Below, piece after piece: positions 10,150-19,039 of a stretch of DNA of 64,000 bases. Origin of the DNA: Corallococcus sp. CA053C. GTDB taxonomy: Bacteria > Myxococcota > Myxococcia > Myxococcales > Myxococcaceae. How positions within the stretch are numbered: the stretch's first letter is position 1; the number at the start of each line of letters is the position of its first letter. Below the pieces are notes generated by a model that did not search any database, was not told the origin of the DNA, and saw nothing but the letters and a program-made list of their open reading frames with translations. The position numbers and the translations under genes are program-made. The stretch is taken from contig NZ_RAWA01000002.1 of the NCBI RefSeq assembly GCF_003611675.1, forward strand, positions 30,252 through 94,251, read 5' to 3'.

Positions 10150-11922
10150 CTAAAGGGGGTCCGGAGAGGAGGAGGCCGGCGTCGTCTGCACGCCCTCGGC
10201 CTCCCCGACGATCTTGAATTCGACGCGGCGGTTCTTCGCGCGGCCTTCGGCCTTGGCGTTGTCCGCGATGGGCTGCTGGGGACCGAAGCCGTGGCCTTCC
10301 AGGCGCTCGCGCTGCACGCCCTTGCTCACGATGTAGGCCGCCACCGCTTCAGCACGCCGCTGGGACAGGTCCAGGTTGTACTCGGCCTTGCCCTTGTTGT
10401 CGGTGTGGCCTTCGACGCGAACCTTCGCGATCTCCGGGTGGGAGACGAGGATGGCCGCGACCTTGTCGAGCACCGCGTAGCTGCGCGGCTGGATGACGTC
10501 CTTGTTGTTCTCGAAGAAGACGGCCTCGAGGATGGAGATCCGGTTCTGTCCCACGTCGATGCGCGCGAGCGGCGCTTCCTTGCAGCCGCCGTTGGCCACG
10601 GTGCCGGGCTCGTCGGGGCAGTTGTCCACGCGGTCGACGACCGTGTCGGCGTCGCGGTCAGGCTCCACGTCCGGGCAGCCGTCCTGGTCCTTGAAGCGGT
10701 TGACGGTCTCCGGCTCGCGCGGGCAGGCGTCCTTCGAATCGACGATGCCGTCCTTGTCGGTGTCGGGGTCGTCCGGGCAGCCGTCCTCGTCCTGGAAGCC
10801 GTTCTTGTTCTCCGCCTGGGCGGGGCACTTGTCGGCGAGGTTGGGGATGCCGTCCTTGTCGTCGTCGCCGTCCGGGCAGCCCTGCAGCTCGGTGAGGCCG
10901 GCGACGGCAGGGCACTTGTCCACGCCGTTCTTCACGCCGTCATGGTCCGCATCAAGGTCGGGACACTCGGCGGTGACATAGGGCTGTCCCTCGACACAGA
11001 CGGGAGCGGGGGGCGCGGGAGGCGTCCCGAAGGCCACGCCCGCGAGCACGCGGAAGCGCGGCGTGCCCGGCGTCTGGCCAAAGCCCGGGCCGCCCATGAC
11101 GTAGAACTCCGCGCCGTCCCCGGTAGGGACGCGCAGGCCCAGCAGGACCTCCATGGAGCTGGGGGCGTCCTTCACGGGCAGCGTGCCGCGCACGAGCACT
11201 TCCTCGCGCAGGCCGAAGAGGCCGGCGGACAGGTTGACGCCGCCGTTCAGCTCCGGGCCAATCTCATCGAGCGCGGGCTGCGTCTCGGGAGAGAGGGCAT
11301 ACGTCTGGGTGCGCACGAGCGCGCCCACGTCGGCGCCCACGCGGAAGGTGTTCGCCAGCCGCTTGCCCAGTCCCAGGCGCGGGGAGAAGGTGAAGCCCTT
11401 CTCGTCACGGGTGAGGGCCTCCTTGCTGCCCAGGGGCAGCGCCACGCCCAGGTGCAGGCCGAGGTCCAGCGGTCCGCCGCGGTCCTCGGAGAGGAACCCG
11501 ACGCGGGCCTGGAGCCAGGGCGTGCCGAGCGCGCTCGTGGACGGGGGGGCCACGCCCAGCTGGGTGGTCTCCGGACCCCACTGCGACATGAAGGGAATCT
11601 GCGCGCCGACCTCCAACCAGTTCGTGAAGGCGTACGCGGCGCTCAGGTGCGCCGTGACTCGGTTGGAGATGATGACGCCCTGCCGGACGTCGTCCTCCAG
11701 GAGGACGAGGGGGCGGTTCTCATAGTGCGCGGTGAGCCCGACGCGGAACTGCCCCGCGGGGAGCAGGTCACCGGTGGACAGCACGAGGCTGTCGCGTGCG
11801 CCGGGGTTGAGCTGCAGGCGCTCCAATTCGATGCCCGGAACGGGCGTGCTCTGGGCCTGGGCGCTGAAGGCGCAGAGGACGGCCAGTCCTCCGAGCCCAA
11901 GGTGATGCCTTCGTGCGAACAA
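10150..11922 (-). CDS. OmpA-family outer-membrane protein with thrombospondin type 3 repeats
   Basis: A roughly 590-residue envelope protein. A signal peptide ends near AFSAQAQ; residues about 30-320 look like an outer-membrane beta-barrel; then several calcium-binding Asp-rich repeats of the form D-x-DKDGI-x-DKCP (thrombospondin type 3/OmpA linker); and a C-terminal OmpA domain (VEGHTDNKG, LSQRRAEAV, NRRVEFKI) that should bind peptidoglycan. TTG at 11922 is preferred as start because GGAGGA lies 4 bases before it; an in-frame GTG at 11934 has no ribosome site. It is the first gene of an operon with the Cys-rich lipoprotein. The leader carries a perfect inverted repeat and an array of TGAC-type motifs. 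Confidence 0.92.
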   Translation of the reverse strand: MFARRHHLGLGGLAVLCAFSAQAQSTPVPGIELERLQLNPGARDSLVLSTGDLLPAGQFRVGLTAHYENRPLVLLEDDVRQGVIISNRVTAHLSAAYAFTNWLEVGAQIPFMSQWGPETTQLGVAPPSTSALGTPWLQARVGFLSEDRGGPLDLGLHLGVALPLGSKEALTRDEKGFTFSPRLGLGKRLANTFRVGADVGALVRTQTYALSPETQPALDEIGPELNGGVNLSAGLFGLREEVLVRGTLPVKDAPSSMEVLLGLRVPTGDGAEFYVMGGPGFGQTPGTPRFRVLAGVAFGTPPAPPAPVCVEGQPYVTAECPDLDADHDGVKNGVDKCPAVAGLTELQGCPDGDDDKDGIPNLADKCPAQAENKNGFQDEDGCPDDPDTDKDGIVDSKDACPREPETVNRFKDQDGCPDVEPDRDADTVVDRVDNCPDEPGTVANGGCKEAPLARIDVGQNRISILEAVFFENNKDVIQPRSYAVLDKVAAILVSHPEIAKVRVEGHTDNKGKAEYNLDLSQRRAEAVAAYIVSKGVQRERLEGHGFGPQQPIADNAKAEGRAKNRRVEFKIVGEAEGVQTTPASSSPDPL

Positions 11923-11942
11923 GCGTTCCTCCACACTTCACA

Positions 11943-11964
11943 CGCGGACGTAGAGACGTCCGCG
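11943..11964 (-). promoter_or_regulatory. Perfect 9-bp inverted repeat in the leader of the OmpA-family gene
   Basis: CGCGGACGT at 11943-11951 and ACGTCCGCG at 11956-11964 form a perfect stem with a 4-base loop, ending 20 bases before the TTG start and next to the ribosome site. A second near-palindrome (GCCCGGGC facing GCCCGGGGC) lies at 11982-12010. Either RNA hairpins that tune translation or repressor operators are possible. Confidence 0.45.
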
Positions 11965-12081
11965 ACCCCCCGCGTGCGAGGGGCCCGGGCACAGTTGCAC
12001 GCCCGGGGCCAGGAGGTGTTGGGAGAACGACAGTGAGGAATCACGCGCGGATGCGGGTGCGCCGGGAGGAGGGCGCCGGGC

Positions 12082-12146
12082 GCTGACGCGTCAACGGAGG
12101 TCCGCTGACACACGAGACCCGGCGGCTGACACGTCAGACGCGCGCC
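12082..12146. repeat. Three GCTGAC-type elements spaced about 21 bp
   Basis: GCTGACGCGTCA (12082), GCTGACACACGA (12104) and GCTGACACGTCA (12125) recur at 22 and 21 bp, two helical turns, in the 240-bp gap upstream of the OmpA operon. The first contains the perfect palindrome TGACGCGTCA. The third, with its flank, matches 2918-2939 at 21 of 22 bases. The spacing fits a protein-binding array; the binding protein is unknown. Confidence 0.4.
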
Positions 12147-12162
12147 GGGTCCCGCCGGGGCC

Positions 12163-12579
12163 TCACAGGTGGAAGTGGCCGGCGGCCTCGGGCTGGTAGG
12201 GCACGGCGACGATGCGCAGGCGGCGGGTGCGGCCGTTGGGCAGGGGCCACTCCACGGTCTGGCCCACGGACAGGCCGATGAGCGCGCTGCCCACGGGGGC
12301 GAGGATGGAGATGCGGCCCGCGTCGCTGTCGGCGTCCTTGGGGTAGACGAGGGTGACCTCGCGCGTCTCGCCGGCCTCCTCGTCCTCGAAGACGACGGTG
12401 CTGTTCATCGTGACGACGTTCGCGGGGATGGCGGAGGAGGAGGTGACGACGGCCCGGGCGAGCTCGGACTCCAGCTGCTCCACGAGCTCCGCGTTGCGGG
12501 GGGAGCCGTACTGTTCCACGACGCGCTCCAGGCGCTGGAGGTCGGTGTCGGTGACGATGAGGGGATGGTTGTGCGTCAT
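12163..12579 (-). CDS. rnk: Rnk/GreA-family RNA polymerase-binding regulator
   Basis: A 138-residue protein with a short N-terminal helical segment (LQRLERVVEQYG, NAELVEQLE) and a C-terminal GreA/GreB-type FKBP-like domain (ISILAPVGSALIGLSVGQ, then VEWPLPNG and RLRIV). Length and layout match Rnk, the regulator of nucleoside diphosphate kinase, which binds RNA polymerase near the secondary channel but lacks the long GreA coiled-coil needed for transcript cleavage. ATG at 12579 has a good ribosome site (AGGAGG about 10 bases upstream), so upstream in-frame starts are rejected. It stands alone between two unrelated genes on the same strand. Confidence 0.85.
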   Translation of the reverse strand: MTHNHPLIVTDTDLQRLERVVEQYGSPRNAELVEQLESELARAVVTSSSAIPANVVTMNSTVVFEDEEAGETREVTLVYPKDADSDAGRISILAPVGSALIGLSVGQTVEWPLPNGRTRRLRIVAVPYQPEAAGHFHL

Positions 12580-12906
12580 GGGGGAGAAGCCTCCTGGCGA
12601 TTTGAAGCAATGACGGCGCCACGCATTCCCGGAAAAGGGAGCGCATGGTGGGACGTCAGGTGAAGGAGTGGAGAGGACGCCGGACCGTCGCGAGCTACAC
12701 GGGACGGAGGGCGTGGGAGCCAAGCCAGGCGGTGGCTCGGCCATGAGCAGGCAGCGTCCGGCGCACGGGGAACCGGCGCGGAGCACGCTGCATGCTGGCT
12801 GTGAGCGAAACCGTCATCTGGACAGGGACCCGGGACCGCGAACGGAAGTAGAGCCCTGAATGTAGCCGCCCCGCCCCTGATTGCAACCCGACCTCCCGGG
12901 GCCGCC
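12580..12906. other. Intergenic region without a recognisable gene
   Basis: These 327 bp contain the ribosome site of the rnk-like gene at the left end and presumably its promoter. No reading frame with myxobacterial codon bias and no RNA gene was recognised. Confidence 0.5.
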
Positions 12907-13983
12907 TCAGCCGCGAGCCGCCGCCAGCGCGGCCTCGGTCTCCGCCACCAGGGTGCGCACCAGGTCGGCCGCGGAGCCGTCGCGTGACAGGCCCACGCCC
13001 TGCCCTGCCCACAGCGCCATGTAGCGCGTGTCTCCTCGCTGCGACGCCGCGACCTTCAACGCGCGCGTGGCGCCGTGAAGCTGCGGGTACGGCAGGAAGG
13101 CGCCTGCTTCCTCCAACGTCGTGGTGAGCACGTTGGGAATGGCGCGCGCGGGCCGGCCGGTGAGCGCACGGGTGATGCGCGGCGATTCATCCCGGGCCTC
13201 GCGCAACAGCTCGCGGTGCGCCGGCACCGTGCCGCATTCCTTGCACCGCAGGAATGCCGTGCCCAGTTGCACGCCCGCGGCGCCCAGCACCCGCGCCGCC
13301 GCGATGCCACGCCCGTCCATGATGCCGCCGCTGGCGATGACCGGGAGTCGCACCGCGTCCACCACCTGCGGCACGAGCGCCAGCGTGCCCACCAGCCCCG
13401 CCTCGAACGAGCCTCCGAAGGAGCCTCGATGTCCGCCGGCCTCGGAGCCCTGCGCGGCAATCGCATCCACGCCCGCGGCCTCCAGCGCCAGGGCCTCGCG
13501 CACGTTGGTCGCGGTTCCGATGATGAAGATGCCGCGCGCGCGGATCTCCTTCAGCACCGCCGCGGGTGGAATGCCGAACGTGAAGCTGAACACGGTGGGC
13601 GCGGCCTCCAGCACCGCCTCCACCTGCTGCATGAAGTCCGGCAGCGGCGACTCCGCCACCTGGGGCGCGGGCAGCCCCAGCTCCGCGTGGAAGCGCTCCA
13701 GCAACGCCAGCACGGGCCCGGGGTCGGCGGGAGGGGTAGAAGCCCGGGGCGCGAAGAGGTTGATGGCGAACGGCCGCGACGTGCGGGCCCGCACCGCCTT
13801 CGCCTGCTGACGGATGGCTTCGGGGGGTGCATCCGCGGCACCCAGGGAACCCAGCCCTCCTGCGTCCGCCACCGCCGCGGCCAGCTCGGGAGGCGACAGG
13901 CCGCCTGCCATCGGTGCCTGGATGATGGGGTGCTGCACACCGAGTCGCTCGGCGAACCTGCGCCACGCCTGGGGGTCCATCAT
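12907..13983 (-). CDS. Nitronate monooxygenase family flavoprotein
   Basis: A 358-residue FMN-dependent TIM-barrel enzyme of the 2-nitropropane dioxygenase/nitronate monooxygenase family, which oxidises alkyl nitronates such as propionate 3-nitronate. Visible family motifs are QAPMAGGL near residue 23, GSEAGGHRG (active-site His and phosphate binding) near 182, SGGIMDGRG and LGTAFLRCKE. The last part is the usual C-terminal helix region ending in a short Ala-rich tail. ATG 13983 is preceded by GAGGTG at a good distance; a second ATG follows directly. It appears to be a single gene. Confidence 0.9.
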   Translation of the reverse strand: MMDPQAWRRFAERLGVQHPIIQAPMAGGLSPPELAAAVADAGGLGSLGAADAPPEAIRQQAKAVRARTSRPFAINLFAPRASTPPADPGPVLALLERFHAELGLPAPQVAESPLPDFMQQVEAVLEAAPTVFSFTFGIPPAAVLKEIRARGIFIIGTATNVREALALEAAGVDAIAAQGSEAGGHRGSFGGSFEAGLVGTLALVPQVVDAVRLPVIASGGIMDGRGIAAARVLGAAGVQLGTAFLRCKECGTVPAHRELLREARDESPRITRALTGRPARAIPNVLTTTLEEAGAFLPYPQLHGATRALKVAASQRGDTRYMALWAGQGVGLSRDGSAADLVRTLVAETEAALAAARG

Positions 13984-14093
13984 GGGTCACCTCGCGGTGC
14001 GGATAAGGTGTGGCCGCGCTCCTGGCCTGGGAAGCACGCTCCCCAGCGTACCCGGTCCAGACCGTCCGCCGGGGCGCCCGCTCCCTCGTTCTG

Positions 14094-15038
14094 TCATTCG
14101 CAGTCGTAGTTCGGCGCGGGCTCCCCCGGCGCCAGCACCACCGGGGCCGGGCCGCCTGCCTTCGCCAGGGCGTCGCCACAGTCCAACGCCGGGTCCTTCG
14201 ACAGGTATCGGTAGAGGACGCACGACGCGCGCTCCACCACGAACGCCTGCTTCGGCCAGTCCGGTCCGCGCGAGGTGAGGATGGCCACCGCGTACCGGCC
14301 GCCGTCCGGCAGCGTCACGTAGCCCAGCTCGTTGAGCACGTTGTAGCGCGCATCATCCGAGCAGCACCCCGGAGGCAGCCAGCCGCCCTTGTGCTGGAGC
14401 GTGGCGCGGGCGCTCGCGGGCAGCCGCGTCCCCAGCCAGCCGCCACAGCCCTCGCGGGGCGTCAATTGCATCCATTGCATCAGCCGCGCACCGCGCTCCT
14501 GCCCCAGCAGCATCCGCTGGTCCACCGAGTGCAGGAAGGACACGGCGTCGTTCGCGCAGAAATAGTTGTCGTTCTGCATCACCCTCGGTGAGTTCGTCGC
14601 CTGGCGCGGCTTGCCGTAGTTCCACTTCGTCAGCGCGCTGTGCTCCAGCCCCATTTCATACAGAAAGCGATTGATGGCATCCGGCCCACCCACCAGGTCG
14701 ATGATCTCACCGGACGCCTCGTTGTCCGAGGTGCGGAACACCTTCTCCGCGAGCGGAGTCACCTCGTCCATCTCCCGCCGCGTGAGCGCCGCCGCCACCC
14801 AGAACACCTTCGCGGAGCTGGCGGAGATGTGCGGCTCCAGCCCCTTGAAGCTCGCGGACTCGCCCGTGCGCAGGTCCGTCACCGCCAGCGCCAGGTCCGT
14901 GCCCGGGGACAGCCGCGCCGCCTCGCTCGCCAGCGCATCCACCACGCCCTGCAACGACTCACGGGGCGGCCCCGCGTCCGGCTTCGTCGCGCACGCGCTC
15001 ATCGTCAGCAGCCACGCCCAGGCCAGCACCCTTCGCAT
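14094..15038 (-). CDS. Class A beta-lactamase-like serine hydrolase lipoprotein
   Basis: A 314-residue lipoprotein (lipobox LTMSAC, Cys16) with a penicillin-recognising fold: SxxK at 74-77 (SSAK), SDN at 104-106, and KGG in QHKGGW in place of the usual KTG. No clear omega-loop Glu motif is seen, and the sequence is rich in Cys pairs, so it may act on peptidoglycan peptides rather than confer strong beta-lactam resistance; this is inference. ATG at 15038 follows GAGGAG at 8 bases. It is the last gene of a three-gene operon with a dipeptide epimerase and a DUF819 permease, 21 bp behind the latter. Confidence 0.82.
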   Translation of the reverse strand: MRRVLAWAWLLTMSACATKPDAGPPRESLQGVVDALASEAARLSPGTDLALAVTDLRTGESASFKGLEPHISASSAKVFWVAAALTRREMDEVTPLAEKVFRTSDNEASGEIIDLVGGPDAINRFLYEMGLEHSALTKWNYGKPRQATNSPRVMQNDNYFCANDAVSFLHSVDQRMLLGQERGARLMQWMQLTPREGCGGWLGTRLPASARATLQHKGGWLPPGCCSDDARYNVLNELGYVTLPDGGRYAVAILTSRGPDWPKQAFVVERASCVLYRYLSKDPALDCGDALAKAGGPAPVVLAPGEPAPNYDCE

Positions 15039-15059
15039 CCGCGACTCCTCTTCCACGCG

Positions 15060-16262
15060 TCAGTGGATCAGCCGGTACACCTGCTCCAGCACCAACGCCG
15101 TCACCAGACCGCAGTACGTGCCCAGCACGTACCCCAGCACCGCGAGCAGCACACCCACCGGGGCCAGCGCGGGATGGAAGGCCGCCGCCACCACGGACGC
15201 GGAGGCCGTGCCGCCCACGTTCGCCTGCGAGCCCACCGCCGCGAAGAACACCGGCGCCTTCAGCCACCGCCGCGCGCCCATCGTCACACCCGCGTGGATG
15301 GCCATCCACACCGCCCCCACCGCCACCAGCGCGGGCGCGTCCCACAGCCGCCGGAACTCCGCCTGCGCGCCAATCGTCGCCACCAGCAGGTACAGGAACA
15401 GCGACCCCACGCGGCTCGCCCCCGCGCCCTCCAGCTTGCGCACCGGGGTGAACGACAGCACCACGCCCACCGTCGTCACCAGCAGCACCACCCACGTGAA
15501 GCCCGTGACGATGCTGCCCAGGTCCGGCAGCACCTTCGCGAGCGCCGTGCACACCACCGTCACCCCGAACGCCACCGCGAGCATCGACAGCAAATCCGAC
15601 AGGCTCGCGGGCCGGGCGGACGCCGCCTGGAGCAGGGCGGACTCCTCGCGCACCCGGTCCAGCGCCGCGCGGTCCGCGCCGATGCGTGCATCCATCGCCT
15701 TCTCGCGCCCGGCGAAGGACAGCAGCACCGCGGTCCACACGTTGGACACGCCCACGTCCACCACCACCAGCATGCTCAACGTGCTGTCCAGCGCGCCCAC
15801 GCTCTGGCCAATCGCCACGAAGTTCGCGCTGCCGCCAATCCACGAACCGCTGAGCGCCGCGAGCCCCTTCCACGCCTGGTCCCCCAGCTCCGCAGGCACC
15901 AGCCACCCCAGCGCGAGGTACGCGAGCGGCCCGCCCACCATGATGCCCACCGTGCCCGCCAGGAACACGCCCACCGCGTTGCGCCCCAGCCGCGCGATGG
16001 CCGGCAGGTCCACCGACAGCACCAGCAACACCAGACTCGCGGGCAGCAGGTACACGCGCGTGAAGCGGTACAGCTCCGACTGGGTGGGGATGACGCCCAG
16101 GTTCGACAGCAGCGTGGGCACGAAGTACGCGAACACCAGCAGCGGCACGACGTTGAAGAACCGCTCCACCGCGGGCAGCCGCTGCAACGCATACAGCCCG
16201 GCCAGCACCGCGAGCAGCACGGCGAGCACCGCCATCGGATCCTGGATGAGCGGCGGCGTCAC
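15060..16262 (-). CDS. DUF819 family integral membrane protein, putative permease
   Basis: About 400 residues with some ten or more hydrophobic helices and short loops, including SGSWIGGSANFVAIGQ and GSQANVGGTASASVV. These internally repeated Gly/Ser/Asn motifs are typical of the DUF819 family, which resembles glutamate/sodium symporter folds. GTG at 16262 is chosen because GTGA overlaps the epimerase stop (TGA at 16261-16259), a classic coupling arrangement; ATG 16235 is the alternative. Its position directly after a dipeptide epimerase suggests transport of murein-derived dipeptides or tripeptides; that role is inference. Confidence 0.85.
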   Translation of the reverse strand: MTPPLIQDPMAVLAVLLAVLAGLYALQRLPAVERFFNVVPLLVFAYFVPTLLSNLGVIPTQSELYRFTRVYLLPASLVLLVLSVDLPAIARLGRNAVGVFLAGTVGIMVGGPLAYLALGWLVPAELGDQAWKGLAALSGSWIGGSANFVAIGQSVGALDSTLSMLVVVDVGVSNVWTAVLLSFAGREKAMDARIGADRAALDRVREESALLQAASARPASLSDLLSMLAVAFGVTVVCTALAKVLPDLGSIVTGFTWVVLLVTTVGVVLSFTPVRKLEGAGASRVGSLFLYLLVATIGAQAEFRRLWDAPALVAVGAVWMAIHAGVTMGARRWLKAPVFFAAVGSQANVGGTASASVVAAAFHPALAPVGVLLAVLGYVLGTYCGLVTALVLEQVYRLIH

Positions 16263-17287
16263 GGTGCCGCCCGGGGCTCCACGCCCAGGCCCGGGCCGTC
16301 GCCCAACTGGATGCGGCCGCCCACCACCGGATGCGCGCGGTACGGGTCCTCCGCGAGCAGCAGGTTGCCGTCCAGGTCCACCCAGTCCACCAGCGGCGCC
16401 AGGTGCGCGCCCGCCGCGATGCCCAGCCCCGTCTCCACCATGCAGCCCAGCATCACCTTGAGGCCACACGCACGCGCGGTCTCGATGATGCGCAAGGCTT
16501 CGCGGATGCCGCCGCTCTTCTGCAGCTTCACGTTGATGCCGTGGAAGCCCTCCGCGAGCTTCGGCACGTCCGAGGCCTTCGTCAGCGACTCGTCCGCCAC
16601 CAGCGGCAGCGGCGAGCGCGCGCGCAGCCACTTCGCGCCTTCCACGTCCGCCGCGGGCAGCGGCTGCTCCACCAGCTCCACGCCCTGCGTGGACAACCAC
16701 TGGATGTGAGCCAGCGCCTCTTCCGGCGTCCAGCCCTCGTTCGCGTCCACGCGGATGGTTTGCGACGTCAGCGCGCGCACGGTGCTGAACACCTCGCGGT
16801 CCTGACCGGAGCCCAGCTTCACCTTGAGCACGGGGAAGTCCGCCGCCTCGCGCACCTTCACCGCGAGCACCTCCGGCACGTCGATGCCAATGGACATGGA
16901 CGTCACCGGCTGGCGCGTGGGGTCCACGCCCAGCATCCGGTACAGCGGCACGCCCATCACCTTGCCCGCCAGGTCATGCAGCGCCAGGTCCACCGCCGCC
17001 TTCGCCGCGGGGTTGTCCTGCAGCGCCGCGTCGAGCGCCTCGGACACGTCGCGGAAGTAGCGCAGGTCGCGTCCCTCCAGCACCGGGGCCAGCTTCTGGA
17101 GCGCGGCCTCCACCGACTCCCAGGACTCGCCATAGCGCACGTTGGGCGCGGCCTCGCCGTACCCCACGTGGCCTCCCGAGCGCACCTCCACGAACACGTT
17201 GCGCTTCACCGTGCTCGTGCCCCGGGAGATGGTCCAGGCGTGGCGCAGCGGCAACTCCACGGTGCGAAAGCTCAAGGGTGACGGCAT
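16259..17287 (-). CDS. Dipeptide epimerase, L-Ala-D/L-Glu type (enolase superfamily)
   Basis: A 342-residue member of the muconate lactonising subgroup of the enolase superfamily. The catalytic KxK is visible in VLKVKLG, the metal ligands in RVDANEGW, VEQPL and VADES, and the second-side lysine in NVKLQKSGG. L-Ala-D/L-Glu epimerases convert L-Ala-D-Glu released from peptidoglycan to the L,L form for reuse. ATG at 17287 follows GGAGGAGG. It heads a three-gene operon with a DUF819 permease and a beta-lactamase-like lipoprotein, and is divergent from the M20 peptidase gene across 101 bp. Exact dipeptide specificity cannot be read from sequence. Confidence 0.88.
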   Translation of the reverse strand: MPSPLSFRTVELPLRHAWTISRGTSTVKRNVFVEVRSGGHVGYGEAAPNVRYGESWESVEAALQKLAPVLEGRDLRYFRDVSEALDAALQDNPAAKAAVDLALHDLAGKVMGVPLYRMLGVDPTRQPVTSMSIGIDVPEVLAVKVREAADFPVLKVKLGSGQDREVFSTVRALTSQTIRVDANEGWTPEEALAHIQWLSTQGVELVEQPLPAADVEGAKWLRARSPLPLVADESLTKASDVPKLAEGFHGINVKLQKSGGIREALRIIETARACGLKVMLGCMVETGLGIAAGAHLAPLVDWVDLDGNLLLAEDPYRAHPVVGGRIQLGDGPGLGVEPRAAP

Positions 17288-17388
17288 GGGCGGGGTTCCT
17301 CCTCCAGGGCTCCCTCCCTTAACACGGCGCTCCCTGTAAACACCGCTTCCATTGCCTTCCGGGAGCCAAGGCGCGAGCCTTGCGCGCC

Positions 17389-18783
17389 ATGCGTTTCCTG
17401 CCCCTCCTCGCCGTCCTGTTCGCGCTCGGATCCAGCCACGCCGCGTCATCGCGTCCCGCGCCGAAGGACGAGCTGCGGACGTTGCTCGCGGAGCTGATCG
17501 CTGCGGACACGTCCAACCCGCCCGGCAACGAGACAGCCGCTGCGCAGGTGGCGGCGCGCTGGCTGCGCGAGGCGGGCATCGAATCGGAGCTCATCGAACC
17601 GTCGCCCGGTCGCGGAAATCTCTTGGTGCGCTTGAAGGGCACCGGCAAGGGAAGGCCGCTGCTCGTGCTCGCGCACCTGGACACGGTGCCCGCGGTGCGC
17701 GCCGAGTGGGCCACCGACCCGTGGAAGCTCACGGAGAAGGACGGCCTGCTCTACGGCCGGGGCGTGCAGGACAACAAGGGCATGGCGGCGGCCAGCATCC
17801 TCGCGCTGCGCCGGCTGAAGCAGGACGCGGGCAACCGTTCGCGCGACATCCTCCTGTACCTGGGCGCGGATGAAGAGGTGGGTTCGGGGCAGGGGTTGGA
17901 CTGGATGATGGAGCACCGCCCGGAGTTGAAGGAGGCGGAGTTCGCGCTCAACGAGGGCGGCCTCACGGAGCTGTCCCCGGACCGCAAGAGCGTGCGCTTC
18001 GTGGCGCTCCAGGCCGCGGAGCGCGTGTCGCGCAACGTGACGCTCAAGGCCACCGGGCCCGGAGGCCACTCCTCCGCGCCGCCCGTGGATGCGGGGCCGC
18101 TGGTGCGAGTGGCCGCGGCGGTGGCGCGCGTGGGTGCGCTCACCTTCCCCGCCCACCTGACGCCCGCGGCCCGGCTCCACATCCTGGGCCGCGCGCCCAC
18201 GACGCCGGGAGAGTTGGGGGATGCACTGCGCCGCATCGCCGCCGCGCCGGATGCGCCACCGCAGGACGCGGTGGAGACGGTGGCGAGGCTGGAGCCCGCG
18301 CTGGGCGCCGTGCTGCGCACCACCTGCGTGCCTACGGTCTTCAACGCGGGCACGCGCTCCAATGTCATCCCTGCCACGGCCGAGGCCACCGTCAACTGCC
18401 GCCTGTTGCCGGACGCGGACGCGAAGGCCGTGCGCGAGCGCATTGTCGCGGCCGTGAATGACAAGGACATCCAGGTGGAGATGGATGTGTCACCGCCGGA
18501 CTCGCCCATGTCGCCGGTGGGAGACAACGCGATGTTCCGCGCGGTGAAGGCCGCCGCCGCGAAGGTGTGGCCCAATGCCCCGGTGATTCCGCGCCAGTCC
18601 ACCGGCACCACCGAGTCCGCCACGCTGCGCAGGGCCGGCATCCACGCCTACGGCATCGACCTCTTCGCCCTCACGCCCGAGGATGCGCGCACGGCTCACG
18701 CGCCCAATGAGCGCGTGCCCGTGGCCTCGCTCCAGCCCGGCGCAGAGTTCGTCTACCTCACCCTCAAGCACCTGACGCGCTGA
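17389..18783 (+). CDS. Exported M20 family metallopeptidase
   Basis: A 464-residue zinc peptidase/deacylase with a signal peptide (MRFLPLL to SSHAA). M20 ligands and catalytic residues are visible: LAHLDTVP, GRGVQDNKG, ADEEVGSG, GGHSSAP in the lid domain and the C-terminal AHAPNER. It probably cleaves di- or oligopeptides in the periplasm. ATG 17389 begins the signal peptide; a TTG nine bases earlier is the alternative and no strong ribosome site decides. It is divergent from the murein-peptide operon, which may indicate a shared role. Its last codons are part of the repeat unit triplicated at 18771-19063. Confidence 0.9.
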   Translation: MRFLPLLAVLFALGSSHAASSRPAPKDELRTLLAELIAADTSNPPGNETAAAQVAARWLREAGIESELIEPSPGRGNLLVRLKGTGKGRPLLVLAHLDTVPAVRAEWATDPWKLTEKDGLLYGRGVQDNKGMAAASILALRRLKQDAGNRSRDILLYLGADEEVGSGQGLDWMMEHRPELKEAEFALNEGGLTELSPDRKSVRFVALQAAERVSRNVTLKATGPGGHSSAPPVDAGPLVRVAAAVARVGALTFPAHLTPAARLHILGRAPTTPGELGDALRRIAAAPDAPPQDAVETVARLEPALGAVLRTTCVPTVFNAGTRSNVIPATAEATVNCRLLPDADAKAVRERIVAAVNDKDIQVEMDVSPPDSPMSPVGDNAMFRAVKAAAAKVWPNAPVIPRQSTGTTESATLRRAGIHAYGIDLFALTPEDARTAHAPNERVPVASLQPGAEFVYLTLKHLTR

Positions 18784-18850
18784 CGCGTCCTTCCGTGACC
18801 TGGACGGTGCGCTCGTCGACGCGCGATGGCATCGCGCCCAAGGAGAGGCC

Positions 18851-18877
18851 ATGTCCGAAGGAAACCTGACGCGCTGA
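18851..18877 (+). CDS. Leader mini-ORF 1 (8 codons) from the triplicated junction
   Basis: ATG at 18851, preceded by AAGGAGAGG, reads MSEGNLTR and stops at 18875-18877. It joins the first three codons of the downstream hydroxylase to the last three of the upstream peptidase, direct evidence of tandem duplication. The ribosome site is as good as that of the real gene, so translation is likely even if the peptide has no function. Confidence 0.35.
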   Translation: MSEGNLTR

Positions 18878-18935
18878 CACGATCTTCCGTCACCTGGACG
18901 ATGCGCGCGCGATGGCTTCTCCTCAAGGAGAGGCC

Positions 18936-18965
18936 ATGTCCGAAGCGTCGCCCGAGGAAGCCTGA
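18936..18965 (+). CDS. Leader mini-ORF 2 (9 codons) from the triplicated junction
   Basis: ATG at 18936, again behind AAGGAGAGG, reads MSEASPEEA and stops at 18963-18965. Its first eight residues equal the N-terminus of the hydroxylase at 19040. It is a truncated copy of that gene's start and may affect ribosome loading on the real gene. Confidence 0.35.
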   Translation: MSEASPEEA

Positions 18966-19039
18966 CGCGCTGACGCGCCCCCCGTGACCTGGACGGTGCG
19001 CGCACCGACGCGCTATGGCTTCTGTCTCAAGGAGAGGCC

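Noticed and set aside
14094..15038. Calling the SxxK lipoprotein a true resistance beta-lactamase
   Set aside because: KGG replaces KTG and no omega-loop Glu motif is clear; operon context favours peptidoglycan-related substrates.
14640..16709. Plus-strand open frame opposite the DUF819 permease
   Set aside because: His/Arg-rich shadow; the minus strand has clear membrane helices and operon coupling.
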